Source of the DNA: Rhodospirillaceae bacterium
GTDB lineage: Bacteria; Pseudomonadota; Alphaproteobacteria; Rhodospirillales; UBA2165
NCBI GenBank assembly: GCA_018674495.1
Contig: JABHAA010000019.1
Coordinates: 26,761-90,760, forward strand
Length of the DNA: 64,000 nt
Direction: 5' to 3'
The position numbers were made by a program, and so were the translations under genes. The notes beneath the pieces were generated by a model. It saw only the letters and a list, made by a program, of their open reading frames with translations, did not search any database and was not told the DNA's origin. This document shows positions 34,379 to 43,864 of the stretch, piece after piece; positions within the stretch are counted from its first letter, which is position 1; every line of letters begins with the position of its first letter.

Positions 34379-34619
34379 GTGGCCATCCTATTCATTTTTC
34401 CGGCCAATGATAGGGCGCGCGCCGTGGACGGTGAACTATAGCGATCAATTCTCGGATACTGCCCGCTGACAAGGGTGGATTAATTTGCCGAGCCATCCCA
34501 AATTTTGCCAGAGTTTTATTAATTTATCTATTTAAATAATATCCATATTCCATTGTTTTTATTATGTTTTATAATTTTTAATGAATGGCACAATGTTTGC
34601 TCCGTTAAGGCGATTGTAA

Positions 34620-35471
34620 ATGTTTTCCTTTACTAAGGAAGCCAACAAAAAAATTGGGCCTACGGCTCGAAAGGAACACCAGGTGAATACAATAGCAATG
34701 GCGGCCAAGGGCGCCCAATCCAACGTGGCGATCAGCCTTGCCGAAATTTCCGCACGATTACGCGAGCTTCTTCCGTTTATCCCAGTACGCCTCGGCGCCG
34801 CCAACGCGGAACAAGGCGGACAGAGCACACTTCTGAATGCGATCGATATCATCTTGACCGAAGCAGAAGTTTTGAAGGCGACGGTCGGCGAGCAATCGGA
34901 CCGGATTGCCTATCTGGAGCAATTGGCGACCACCGACGAGTTAACCAAGCTCGCCAACCGCCGCGGGTTCGAGCTAGAACTTAATCGCACCCTGTCGCGG
35001 GCCGAGCGCCAGGAAGAGGAAGGCGTGCTGGTCTATGTGGACCTGGACAATTTCAAACCGGTCAACGATACCCACGGGCACGCTGCGGGTGACGATGTTC
35101 TGCGCCAGGTGGCAAAGGTATTGCGCGAAAATACCCGGGAAATGGACGTGGTTGGACGCCTCGGCGGCGACGAATTCGCGATCCTCTTGACCGGCACCAA
35201 CCGCGAAGATGGCCTTGCCCGCGCCGAAACCTTGAACCTAATACTCAACCAGTCATCGGTCCTGTGGAACAACGAAAGGATCGAGATCAGCGCCAGCTTC
35301 GGCATCCAGGCCTTTCAGGGCGGCGATAACGCGGCGACCCTGATCGCCAGCGCCGATCAGGCGATGTACACCATCAAGCAACTCAAAGTTTCCGGCGGTG
35401 TCCCCGAAGTTCCCAAACGGCGGTCGTTAACAAATGGCGAACCCGCCGCGCTGGCCCGAGCTGCGGGTTAA
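34620..35471 (+). CDS. Diguanylate cyclase (GGDEF)
   Basis: A 283-aa cytosolic GGDEF protein without transmembrane segments. Residues about 35-95 are helical/coiled-coil. The GGDEF domain spans about 95-260 with ATTDELTKLANRRGF, YVDLDNFKPVNDTHGHAAGDD and the intact active site GGDEF (about residue 182). An REMD five residues before it forms the RxxD product-inhibition I-site, so it should make cyclic-di-GMP and be feedback-inhibited. The sensor input is unclear. Start ATG 34620 has AAGG about ten bases upstream. Confidence 0.88.
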   Translation: MFSFTKEANKKIGPTARKEHQVNTIAMAAKGAQSNVAISLAEISARLRELLPFIPVRLGAANAEQGGQSTLLNAIDIILTEAEVLKATVGEQSDRIAYLEQLATTDELTKLANRRGFELELNRTLSRAERQEEEGVLVYVDLDNFKPVNDTHGHAAGDDVLRQVAKVLRENTREMDVVGRLGGDEFAILLTGTNREDGLARAETLNLILNQSSVLWNNERIEISASFGIQAFQGGDNAATLIASADQAMYTIKQLKVSGGVPEVPKRRSLTNGEPAALARAAG

Positions 35472-35488
35472 GCGGGCGGCAGGCTGAC

Positions 35489-36016
35489 ATGCAAGCGCGC
35501 GAAGGCAACAATCAGAGGGACGCCGCGGACGGCGGGCGGACGGAGCCCCGGTTCAGGGACCCCGACGCCGTAATCACCGCCGGGCGCAGCCTCAGCCTTC
35601 ACGAGATTTCCCGGACCTACGATGTGCACCAGATATCCCCGCGTGAAATGGTGGATTTGAGTTTTGACCTCTATTTCGCCGGCTATTTGCCGCGCGATCA
35701 GTATGCGCAGTTGGCCTTTCAATCAGAGTTGATGCCCAACTTCGATGATACCATCGGCGCCCTGACCGGTGAAAAGGCGCGCCCGGACCGGGCCCGGGAT
35801 TACACCAAGGTCTGGCGCCAGCGCCTGAAATTCGAAATGGACCACAAATCCGATGATCCAAGAATAATCGAGCGGACACGATTGATCCTGAAATTGCTGT
35901 ATTCGATCGAGCAAATCCCCGATCTGCCGGCGGAATTGGACGACGCGCCGGAGCCGGGGCGGACACCGTTCAAATTGCCGGCGCTGAGCCTCCGCGCCAA
36001 GAACTACAGCCTGTAG
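35489..36016 (+). CDS. Hypothetical protein downstream of diguanylate cyclase
   Basis: A 175-aa protein starting 17 bases after the GGDEF gene, probably cotranscribed. It has an N-terminal polar tail, then a helical core (VDLSFDLYFAGYLPRDQYAQLAFQSELM and YTKVWRQRLKFEMDHK). No domain is recognised, and no signal or membrane segment is seen. Association with the cyclase may imply a c-di-GMP-linked role; that is speculation. Confidence 0.6.
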   Translation: MQAREGNNQRDAADGGRTEPRFRDPDAVITAGRSLSLHEISRTYDVHQISPREMVDLSFDLYFAGYLPRDQYAQLAFQSELMPNFDDTIGALTGEKARPDRARDYTKVWRQRLKFEMDHKSDDPRIIERTRLILKLLYSIEQIPDLPAELDDAPEPGRTPFKLPALSLRAKNYSL

Positions 36017-36062
36017 CCGGCGGCACTAATCTTCCACGAACGCCTCGATCTCGGGCTCGCCG

Positions 36063-37880
36063 CTATTCGATATCGTCCTTTTTGGTCTTTACCTTCGGCA
36101 AATCAGCCTTGATGTGCAGTTCCTTATACCGCTCCGGCGTTATTTCCGAGGGCGCATTCATTAGCAAATCCTCGGCCTGCTGGTTCATCGGAAAGGCGAT
36201 CACTTCGCGGATATTGGGCTCATCGGCCAACAGCATGACAATGCGGTCGATCCCCGGCGCCGAGCCGCCATGGGGCGGGGCGCCGAACTTAAAGGCGTTG
36301 AGCAGGCCGCCAAATTCCCGCTCCACCACGTCGCGCCCATAGCCGGCAATATCGAAGGCCTTGTACATAATATCGGGGCGGTGGTTTCGGATGGCGCCAG
36401 AAGACAGCTCAACGCCGTTGCAAACGATGTCGTATTGATAGGCAAGAACGGCCAGCGGATCATCGCCGTCCAACGCTTCGAGCCCGCCTTGGGGCATGGA
36501 AAACGGGTTGTGGCTGAATTCGATCTTGCCGGTGTCCTGGTCCATTTCGAACATGGGGTAGTCGTTGACCCAGCAGAATCGGAACACGTCCTTTTCGCAA
36601 AGCTCCAGGTCATCACCAACTTTGATCCGCGCCGCAGCCGCGAAAGGCGCGAAATCCCTCGGCACGCCAGCGACAAAAAACACCGCGTCGCCGTCCTTCA
36701 AACCCAATTCGTCGCGCAAGGCTTCGGTGCGCTCCGGCCCGATGTTTTTGGCAACAGGCCCGGCGCCTTCGCCGTCACGGAAGAAAATATAGCCAAGCCC
36801 CGGCTGGCCCTCGCCCTGGGCCCAGGAATTCATCCGGTCACAAAAGGCTCTGGAACCGCCGCCCGGACCTGGGATCGCCCACACCCGAACCTCTGGATTT
36901 TTGTCGATCATGCCGGCGAATATTTTGAAGTCCGAGCCCCGGAAGGTATCGGTTGCGTCGCTCATTTCGATGGGATTGCGGAGGTCGGGCTTGTCGGAGC
37001 CGTATTTCTGCATGGAAACGGCATAAGGAATGCGCGGAAAAGGCAGCGCGGTCACTGCCTTGCCGCCGGCAAATTCCTCGAACACGCCGTGCAGCACCGG
37101 CTCCAGCGCATCGAAGACATCGTCCTGGGTGCAATAGGACATCTCCATGTCCAATTGATAGAACTCGCCCGGCGAGCGGTCGGCGCGGGCGTCTTCATCG
37201 CGGAAACAGGGTGCGATCTGGAAATATTTGTCAAAGCCGCCGACCATCAGCAGTTGCTTAAAAATCTGCGGCGCCTGCGGCAATGCATAGAACTTGCCCG
37301 GATGCAGGCGGCTCGGCACCAGAAAATCCCTGGCCCCTTCCGGTGACGACGCCGTCAGGATCGGCGTCTGGATTTCCTGAAACCCCTGATCGGTCATGCG
37401 CGTCCGGATCGACGAGATGACCCGGCTGCGCAAGAGAATATTGGCATGCACCTCTTCGCGGCGAAGATCGATGAACCGGTAGCGAAGACGCAAATCTTCG
37501 GGGAAATCCGCCTCACCTGAAACCATGATGGGCAAAACATCGGATTGGGATTCCAGGGTAAAATCCTCGATGCGCAGTTCCACCGCGCCGGTCGGCAGGT
37601 CTGAATTTATAGTATCGTCGGAGCGCTTTTCGATCGGCCCGGTCACCGTGATAACGCTTTCCGGGCGCGCCGCTTCCACTTGGGCGAACAATGCCCCGGT
37701 CGCCTCAATGACGCACTGGGTAAGCCCGTAATGATCGCGCAAATCCAGAAACAGAAGATTGCCGTGGTCGCGCTTGCGGTGCACCCAGCCCGAAAGCCGC
37801 GCCCGCTGGCCGGCATCTTCGAGGCGCAATTCGCCGCAGGTGTTGGTTCGGTAAGGATGCAGTTCGCTATCGCCGGTCAT
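36063..37880 (-). CDS. aspS: Aspartyl-tRNA synthetase
   Basis: A class II aminoacyl-tRNA synthetase charging tRNA-Asp. The product is about 605 aa from ATG 37880 ([19 protein letters not shown]); a TTG at 37898 would add six residues. There is an N-terminal OB-fold anticodon domain (about 15-110), then the catalytic core with motif 2 ([24 protein letters not shown]). A GAD-type insertion in the middle and motif 3 ([14 protein letters not shown]) complete it. Many alphaproteobacterial AspRS are non-discriminating and also charge tRNA-Asn; the sequence alone does not settle this. Confidence 0.96.
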   Translation of the reverse strand: MTGDSELHPYRTNTCGELRLEDAGQRARLSGWVHRKRDHGNLLFLDLRDHYGLTQCVIEATGALFAQVEAARPESVITVTGPIEKRSDDTINSDLPTGAVELRIEDFTLESQSDVLPIMVSGEADFPEDLRLRYRFIDLRREEVHANILLRSRVISSIRTRMTDQGFQEIQTPILTASSPEGARDFLVPSRLHPGKFYALPQAPQIFKQLLMVGGFDKYFQIAPCFRDEDARADRSPGEFYQLDMEMSYCTQDDVFDALEPVLHGVFEEFAGGKAVTALPFPRIPYAVSMQKYGSDKPDLRNPIEMSDATDTFRGSDFKIFAGMIDKNPEVRVWAIPGPGGGSRAFCDRMNSWAQGEGQPGLGYIFFRDGEGAGPVAKNIGPERTEALRDELGLKDGDAVFFVAGVPRDFAPFAAAARIKVGDDLELCEKDVFRFCWVNDYPMFEMDQDTGKIEFSHNPFSMPQGGLEALDGDDPLAVLAYQYDIVCNGVELSSGAIRNHRPDIMYKAFDIAGYGRDVVEREFGGLLNAFKFGAPPHGGSAPGIDRIVMLLADEPNIREVIAFPMNQQAEDLLMNAPSEITPERYKELHIKADLPKVKTKKDDIE

Positions 37881-38083
37881 GGCTGCCCGTTCGTTCAAGT
37901 TTATGGGGATTGTGCGGCCCGCCGTTTACCCCCTAATCGGCACGTTTACAAGGGGTATTGGCAATATTTGCGTTTGCCGCGCCGAGCCCGATTTTGGTAT
38001 ATAACATGCCAGGACGCGGCGTCACCTTAATGGCGCCGACCGTTTGTAATTTGATCTGCCGGGGCAGAGGAAAGGAAAACACC

Positions 38084-38860
38084 ATGAAAATGAGATATTG
38101 CCTTTATTCGGATATTCACGGGCAAATACCGCAATTGGAAGCTGTTGAAGCAGCCGTGGCCAAGGAAAACCCGGACAAAACAATCGTCATTGGCGATTTG
38201 GTCGGGCTTGGGCCGGATCCGGAAGTCATTGTCCAGCGCATGATGGACCGCCCGGAAATCGACGTTATCGCCGGCAATGTGGACCTTTGGGCGGCGCAAC
38301 GCCTGGACGAAACGATGACCCCGAAAAGCCCGCACCAGGAGGGGATGTTCCGCATGTCGGCCATGACCCGCGGGCGGCTGAGCGATTCGCAGATCGATTG
38401 GCTGTTGAAGCGGCCGTTTTCCATCACCTATACGCCGGAGCAGGGCCACGATTTTCATGTCTACCACGCAACGCCCTATGATATCGGAGATGCTGACGCC
38501 TTTCCCTTCCGCCTGACCGACGACGAACTGGCCGATAAGCTCAAGGGATTTGACGCCGATATTATGGCCCATGGCCATATTCACGGCCCCTCGGTCCGCA
38601 ATCTCGACAAGGACGGCAAGAAACAGACCGTGGTCTGCGCCGCCGCCGTCGGCATGAGTTGGGATGGCGATCCGCGCCCGGCCTATGCGGTGGTGGATTA
38701 TCTTGGCGACGGCAAATGGGAAGCCCGCACGGAGCGGGTCGATTTCGATCCGGAAGAGCAGGCCAAATATAACGAGAATTGCTGGCTAGAGCATGGCGAG
38801 CGCATTGCCGGCATGATCCGTTCGGGCACCTTCTGGAACCCGGACCATATGCCGCACTAA
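38084..38860 (+). CDS. Calcineurin-like metallophosphoesterase
   Basis: A 258-aa two-metal phosphoesterase. Motifs seen are YSDIHGQIPQLEA (D-x-H), VIGDLVGLGPDPE (GD), ViAGNVDLWA (GN-D in place of GNHE/D), and MAHGHIHGPSV (GH-x-H). The start ATG 38084 is preceded by GAGGAAAGGAAAAC; the longer frame from 37958 lacks support. This YfcE/ApaH-related group acts on phosphodiesters or nucleotide polyphosphates; the substrate is unknown. The methyltransferase starts three bases after its stop. Confidence 0.85.
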   Translation: MKMRYCLYSDIHGQIPQLEAVEAAVAKENPDKTIVIGDLVGLGPDPEVIVQRMMDRPEIDVIAGNVDLWAAQRLDETMTPKSPHQEGMFRMSAMTRGRLSDSQIDWLLKRPFSITYTPEQGHDFHVYHATPYDIGDADAFPFRLTDDELADKLKGFDADIMAHGHIHGPSVRNLDKDGKKQTVVCAAAVGMSWDGDPRPAYAVVDYLGDGKWEARTERVDFDPEEQAKYNENCWLEHGERIAGMIRSGTFWNPDHMPH

Positions 38861-38863
38861 CTG

Positions 38864-39598
38864 TTGGCCGAGCCCGAGCCTCCCAGCGATTGGGAGCGCG
38901 AGCTAAAACGCCAGATCGGGCGGCGCTATGGCGCTATGGCCCGTGATGCGGCGTTCCCCCCCGGCGGCGGCGACAAGATGCGCGCCGCCGGATACCCCGG
39001 CGATTGGGTGAACGGGCTCCCCGATGAAATGGCCGCTTCCTATTCCGGTTGCGGATTCCCGTTCGCCGGATTGGATGCGCTTATCGCAAGACGCGTGGTC
39101 GATCTTGGCTGCGGAGCAGGGCTCGATGCCTTGTATCTGGCCGGACGCCATGTGGGGATCGGCATGATTTTGGGCATCGATTTGGCGCCGGACATGGTGG
39201 CCCGCGCCGCCGCTGCCGCCGCCCGGATGTCAGAGCCCAAGATCAAATTTATGGCATCAGATTTGGAACGCTTGCCACTGGAATCCGGTTCCGCCGATCT
39301 GGTAGTTGCCAATGCATCGCTCAATCTCGCTGCCGACAAAGGCCGCGCCCTTGACGAGATATTCCGTATCCTGGAGCCGGGCGGGCGCTTGATCGCCCGC
39401 GATCTCGTCCGGGCCGGCCCGCTGCCGGCGGAGATACTCACCGATCCACAGTCCTACAACACCTCGCTCGGCGGCGTGCCTGAAGAAAGCGACATGCTGG
39501 ACGCGCTGGCCAGCGCGGGCTTTCACGGCGCCACGATTCAAGACCATACGGAATTTTCCGTGGTTTATTCGGTTGCCATCCGGGCCGAGAAACCCTGA
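38864..39598 (+). CDS. Class I SAM-dependent methyltransferase (ArsM-like)
   Basis: A 244-aa methyltransferase. YSGCGFPFAGLDALI precedes motif I VDLGCGAGLDALYLAG. The acidic motif II is GIDLAPDMV, then SADLVVANASLNLAADK and EPGGRLIARDL follow. The CGxP stretch just before motif I recalls arsenite methyltransferases. Only one Cys of the arsenic-binding set is evident, so an arsenic role is not claimed. The likely start is TTG 38864, directly after the phosphoesterase stop. Confidence 0.78.
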   Translation: MAEPEPPSDWERELKRQIGRRYGAMARDAAFPPGGGDKMRAAGYPGDWVNGLPDEMAASYSGCGFPFAGLDALIARRVVDLGCGAGLDALYLAGRHVGIGMILGIDLAPDMVARAAAAAARMSEPKIKFMASDLERLPLESGSADLVVANASLNLAADKGRALDEIFRILEPGGRLIARDLVRAGPLPAEILTDPQSYNTSLGGVPEESDMLDALASAGFHGATIQDHTEFSVVYSVAIRAEKP

Positions 39599-39682
39599 TC
39601 AAGCCTGCGACACGGCGTTTTGCCCGCAGCCGAATTGTGCTAAAGGTGCTCTGCCTTTGCTTATGAAGAAGACCCGGTTGAT

Positions 39683-41062
39683 ATGCTGAATAATACCGAC
39701 GATCAAAATGCTGACAAAGCGGCGGGAATGGAGGCCGATCCGTTGCATCCGCGCGGCCAGCTGGTGCAGACCCATCTCATCGAGATTTTTAAGGAAAAAT
39801 ACCGAATTCCGCTGATAACCAGCTCGATCCTATCGGTAATCGTGGCTGTGCTTTTGCGCAATGCCGTAGACTGGAATCTTCTCGCCGGATGGCTCGTGGT
39901 TCTAAATATATCGAACTTTGCGCGGCTTATTTATTTTGCGCGCATCGCGGGCCGGCCATCCGATCATGGCAATTTACTGTATTTTGCCAATCGGTACACG
40001 ATCGCCGTTGCCTTGAACGGGCTACTCTGGGGGTTGGCCGGAGTCCTTTTTTTTCCGCCGGATATGCCCGAATATCAAGTTTTCCTGGCCTTCGTGATCG
40101 GCGGATTGGCGGCGGGAGCAGCGGCAAACTACGCCGCGTGGATGCCGGCGTTTTATGCCCATACGGTACCATCGGTGGTGCCCTTGGCCATCCGTTTCAT
40201 GACCGAGGGGCGCGAGGTTTCGGTTGCCATGGGTATCATTCTGCTGCTGTTCACGATGGCGGTTTATGTTATCGCTCGCAACTCGAACAATTCCTACAAG
40301 CATATGGCTGAACTGCAAGTTGATCGCTCATTGTTGATCAAGCGGCTGGAACAGGCCAACCGGGCAAAAACCGAGTTTCTGTCTTCCATGAGCCATGAAT
40401 TGCGCACGCCGCTCAACGCCATCTTAGGATTTGGTCAGCTGCTTTCCGACGCCGCGGTAGAGGTATCCCAGGAGAAGCAGTTCAGATTTGCCGGCCAGAT
40501 CGTCAAAAGCGGACGGCATCTTTTGGATCTTATCGAGCGCGTTTTGGAACTTTCCAAGGCGGAAACCGGCCGCCTCCAACTCCAACCGGAGCCGGTTTCG
40601 ATCACCGAAATCGTTGGCGACTGCGTCGATATGATGTCTGCCGAAGCCAAGGAGAGAAAGATCGAGTTGATCAACGAGCTTGGCGCGGCCGATTTGCCGC
40701 TGGCCTTGGTGGACCGGGCGCGAACCCGCCAAGTGGTGCTCAATCTCATTTCCAACGGGATCAAATATAACCGTGACGGCGGTATCGTCACGCTTTCGGC
40801 CGAGGAGGCCGCCGATGCCGCCGCAATACGCATAATTGTGCGCGATACGGGATTGGGAATCCCAGCCGAAAAATGGGATCAATTATTCGAGCCGTTCAAC
40901 CGCCTCGGCCGGGAATCTGGCGCAATCGAGGGAACCGGGATCGGGCTGACGATATCCAAGCAAATCATTGAGCAGATGAATGGCCGAATCGGATTTGTAA
41001 GCACCGAAGGCCAAGGGTCGGAATTTTGGATCGAACTTCCCCGCGCCCCGGATGCCGTTTGA
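39683..41062 (+). CDS. Membrane sensor histidine kinase
   Basis: A 459-aa kinase. Residues about 40-200 form five or six transmembrane helices without a large periplasmic domain. A linker helix leads to the dimerisation/phosphoacceptor domain with H238 (SSMSHELRTPLNAIL). The ATP-binding domain has the N-box NLISNGIKYN and the G1/F/G2 motifs IVRDTGLGIP, FEPFNRLGRESG and GTGIGL. No response regulator adjoins it, so the partner is unknown. The short sensor suggests it reads a membrane-associated signal. Confidence 0.88.
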   Translation: MLNNTDDQNADKAAGMEADPLHPRGQLVQTHLIEIFKEKYRIPLITSSILSVIVAVLLRNAVDWNLLAGWLVVLNISNFARLIYFARIAGRPSDHGNLLYFANRYTIAVALNGLLWGLAGVLFFPPDMPEYQVFLAFVIGGLAAGAAANYAAWMPAFYAHTVPSVVPLAIRFMTEGREVSVAMGIILLLFTMAVYVIARNSNNSYKHMAELQVDRSLLIKRLEQANRAKTEFLSSMSHELRTPLNAILGFGQLLSDAAVEVSQEKQFRFAGQIVKSGRHLLDLIERVLELSKAETGRLQLQPEPVSITEIVGDCVDMMSAEAKERKIELINELGAADLPLALVDRARTRQVVLNLISNGIKYNRDGGIVTLSAEEAADAAAIRIIVRDTGLGIPAEKWDQLFEPFNRLGRESGAIEGTGIGLTISKQIIEQMNGRIGFVSTEGQGSEFWIELPRAPDAV

Positions 41063-41140
41063 AGAGCGGCCCCGAGCCTAAGCCCCGGCGCCAAAGCACA
41101 TGTCTTTAACTACCCATAAAAACGCGCTACAAACCCTGCC

Positions 41141-42304
41141 ATGTCCATAATAAATGATAGTCAGGCGCTCGCCGATTTTTGCGGTCGCATATCCCACAAC
41201 AGCTACATCACCGTCGACACAGAGTTTATGCGTGAAAACACGTTTTGGCCGCAGCTCTGCGTCGTGCAGCTGGGCGGCGAGGACGAAGCGCAGGCCATCG
41301 ACGCCCTGGCCGAAGGCCTCGATCTGGCGCCGCTTATGGCATTGATGGGCGATGAAAAAATTCTCAAAGTCTTTCATGCGGCGCGCCAGGATCTGGAGAT
41401 ATTCTTCCATCTCAATGGAAGTTTGCCCGCGCCATTGTTCGACACGCAAGTGGCAGCCATGGTCTGTGGCTTCGGAGATTCAGCCGGCTACGAGACATTG
41501 GCCCGCAAATTGGCCGGCGCCAGCGTCGACAAATCATCGCGCTTCACCGATTGGGCGCGGCGGCCCTTGACCGACAAACAAATCGACTATGCCTTATCGG
41601 ACGTGACCCATTTGCGCGTCGTCTATGAAAAGCTGGACGGAATGCTGGGCCAGAATGGCCGCCGCGAGTGGCTGGATGAAGAAATTGCCATTCTGACCAG
41701 TCACGAAACCTACGATCAGCCAGCGGAAAATGCCTGGAAACGACTCAAAAGCCGCTCTCCGGCACCTCGCTTCCTGGCCATATTGCGCGAAGTTGCAGCT
41801 TGGCGCGATCGCGAGGCCAAGGGCCGGGACCTGCCCCGTAACCGGGTCCTCCGCGATGAGGCATTGCTGGAAATTGCCCACCATGCTCCGGCGGACGTCG
41901 AACAATTGGGCCGAACCAGAGGGCTTGGCAAGAAAATGGCCGAAGGCAGAGCCGGCGAAGCCCTATTGGCGGCGGTTGCCGCCGGTCAGGCGGTGCCCGA
42001 GGACGAATGCCCGATGTTGCCCAAGAAGCCGCAACTACCGCGCGGCATCGGACCAATCACGGATCTGTTAAAAGTCGTCTTAAAGATGAAATGCGAACAG
42101 AACAACGTGGCGCAAAAATTGATCGCCACAACCGATCAATTGGAAGTGATCGCTGCCTTTGGCGCCGATGCCGACGTGCCCGCGCTTCGAGGCTGGCGCC
42201 GCCAGATTTTTGGCGATGACGCCTTGCAATTGATGCGCGGCGATCTGGCACTGGTGGCCAATGGCCAGGAATTGGAACTGGTAGAATTCGCCGAGGAAGA
42301 GTGA
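41141..42304 (+). CDS. rnd: Ribonuclease D
   Basis: A 387-aa 3'-5' exoribonuclease used in tRNA and stable RNA 3' maturation. The DEDDy catalytic residues are D26/E28 (TVDTEFMRE), the Asp in AARQDLEIFF and the final Asp with Tyr in DYALSDVTHLRVVYE. A helical HRDC-like domain follows (about 205-290). Length is normal for the family. The start ATG 41141 opens MSIINDSQALADFC. It converges with ppx. Confidence 0.94.
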   Translation: MSIINDSQALADFCGRISHNSYITVDTEFMRENTFWPQLCVVQLGGEDEAQAIDALAEGLDLAPLMALMGDEKILKVFHAARQDLEIFFHLNGSLPAPLFDTQVAAMVCGFGDSAGYETLARKLAGASVDKSSRFTDWARRPLTDKQIDYALSDVTHLRVVYEKLDGMLGQNGRREWLDEEIAILTSHETYDQPAENAWKRLKSRSPAPRFLAILREVAAWRDREAKGRDLPRNRVLRDEALLEIAHHAPADVEQLGRTRGLGKKMAEGRAGEALLAAVAAGQAVPEDECPMLPKKPQLPRGIGPITDLLKVVLKMKCEQNNVAQKLIATTDQLEVIAAFGADADVPALRGWRRQIFGDDALQLMRGDLALVANGQELELVEFAEEE

Positions 42305-42317
42305 CTGCCCGCCAGAT

Positions 42318-43844
42318 TTATCCGCTGCTATCGGGTTCCGATTTTAAAATATCCGACAATTGCTTCAGCACTCTTTGCGCCGCGCTTCCAGCAAAACTAT
42401 CGACTGCGGCATCGAGGCGAAGGTCCAGCTCGCCATTAACATGGGTCAACTTCGATTGCGGTAGCAGACCCGGAATACCGCCCGAAAACACATGCGCCAG
42501 CCGAAGTGCCATGCCGACCACGGTGGCCTGATGCCGATCTTCCGGTGTGATCAGCGGCAGCACGCGTTTGACGTCATATTGGGTACCCCGCCCGTTATAG
42601 CGGACGAATATTGCGAGCGCGAGCATCACCCGTTCCCGGTGTGTAAGCCCGGCGATGGGAAAGCGAAGAACCCGGATAAAGGCGTGTAAGGCGCGGTAAT
42701 CCGGGTGCTCGGTCCAACCGATATCGCTGAGCAGCGACGCCGCCCGGAATATTCGGAGATCGGCGGGACCAATCCCGGGAAACAACGGCGCGATCCATTC
42801 AAATATCTCGTCCCCATGCACGGCAAAGCGGCCGCTACGAAGTGCGAAACCCTCGCACGCCGCGATCAAGGGATCTTGGCTTTTCAAATCGCTTTGGAGG
42901 CTTTCGAAAAACAGCCCTTCGCGCAATCCGTAGCCGGAGATAATCAGAGATTCTGGCTTTGCCTCTTTTAACAACCGGTCGAGCGCCAAAGCGGCAAACG
43001 GCAAGGTATCGGCCCTCCGCCTGGCGACGCCGGCCATTTTCTCCAATGACGCGGGGCTGAGCCCGGCAAGAATTTGGCAAAGCTCGCGCGCATCCCCGGC
43101 GGCGATGGTCAGATTGTCGAGAACATGAAGCGGATAATCGACCTGCTCGATATAGATCCTGGCGACGGCCCGCAAGGCACCGCCGGCCGCATGCAGATTG
43201 CGTCCTCGCCTGGCACGCAGCCACGAAACCGATCGCAATAACTCGTCGGCCAATTTTTTAGCGCTCTTGATGTTTTTTTCTGAATCTTCCGACAAGCGCA
43301 AATGGCCGATCGGCAACGTCGCGCTTTCGCCGAACTGGCCGGATTGCATATCCACCAAATCCAGGCTACCGCCGCCGAGATCGCCGAGAACGCCATCGGC
43401 ATCGGGGTTGCCGCCCAAAATACCGGCGGCGCTGAGGCGCGCCTCTTCGGCGCCGCTCAGCACGTCGACAGGATAGTTGAAACGGGCTTCGACCTCATTG
43501 GTAAAGGCGGCGCCATCAGCGGCGTCGCGCACCGCAGCGGTGGCCACCATTTTAAATCGCTCAACCGGAATTTCGCGGGCGATCCCGGTGAATCTCGCCA
43601 ACGCTTTGAAGGCCAATTCAACGCCTTCGGGGTTGAGCTTACCGGTATGCCCAATTCCGCGCCCCAATCTGCAGGTCACGCGCTCGTTGAAGATTGGCAC
43701 CGGAAGCCTGGCGGGCGCATCAAAGACCACGAGCCGCACCGTGTTCGAGCCAATATCAACAATACCGATGCGGCCACCGGCATCGGTATTCACCGCCCCC
43801 TCTTGTCGATCACCGCTAATCAGTTGCGTTATTTCGGCTACCAT
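42318..43844 (-). CDS. ppx: Exopolyphosphatase (Ppx/GppA family)
   Basis: A 508-aa phosphatase that removes terminal phosphates from polyphosphate and possibly pppGpp. The N-terminal actin-like ATPase-type domains contain IGIVDIGSNTVRLVVFD, GVLGDLGGGSLDLVDM and AGGALRAVARI. The C-terminal HD-type helical region contains LLSDIGWTEHPDYRALHAF and THRERVMLALAIFVRY. It lies just downstream of ppk1 on the same strand, a classic polyphosphate make/break pair. Confidence 0.93.
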   Translation of the reverse strand: MVAEITQLISGDRQEGAVNTDAGGRIGIVDIGSNTVRLVVFDAPARLPVPIFNERVTCRLGRGIGHTGKLNPEGVELAFKALARFTGIAREIPVERFKMVATAAVRDAADGAAFTNEVEARFNYPVDVLSGAEEARLSAAGILGGNPDADGVLGDLGGGSLDLVDMQSGQFGESATLPIGHLRLSEDSEKNIKSAKKLADELLRSVSWLRARRGRNLHAAGGALRAVARIYIEQVDYPLHVLDNLTIAAGDARELCQILAGLSPASLEKMAGVARRRADTLPFAALALDRLLKEAKPESLIISGYGLREGLFFESLQSDLKSQDPLIAACEGFALRSGRFAVHGDEIFEWIAPLFPGIGPADLRIFRAASLLSDIGWTEHPDYRALHAFIRVLRFPIAGLTHRERVMLALAIFVRYNGRGTQYDVKRVLPLITPEDRHQATVVGMALRLAHVFSGGIPGLLPQSKLTHVNGELDLRLDAAVDSFAGSAAQRVLKQLSDILKSEPDSSG

Positions 43845-43864
43845 TTCTACGCGCGCGCCTACGT

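Noticed and set aside
36270..37346. 358-codon plus-strand frame opposite aspS
   Set aside because: Shadow of aspS, which has all class II motifs on the other strand.
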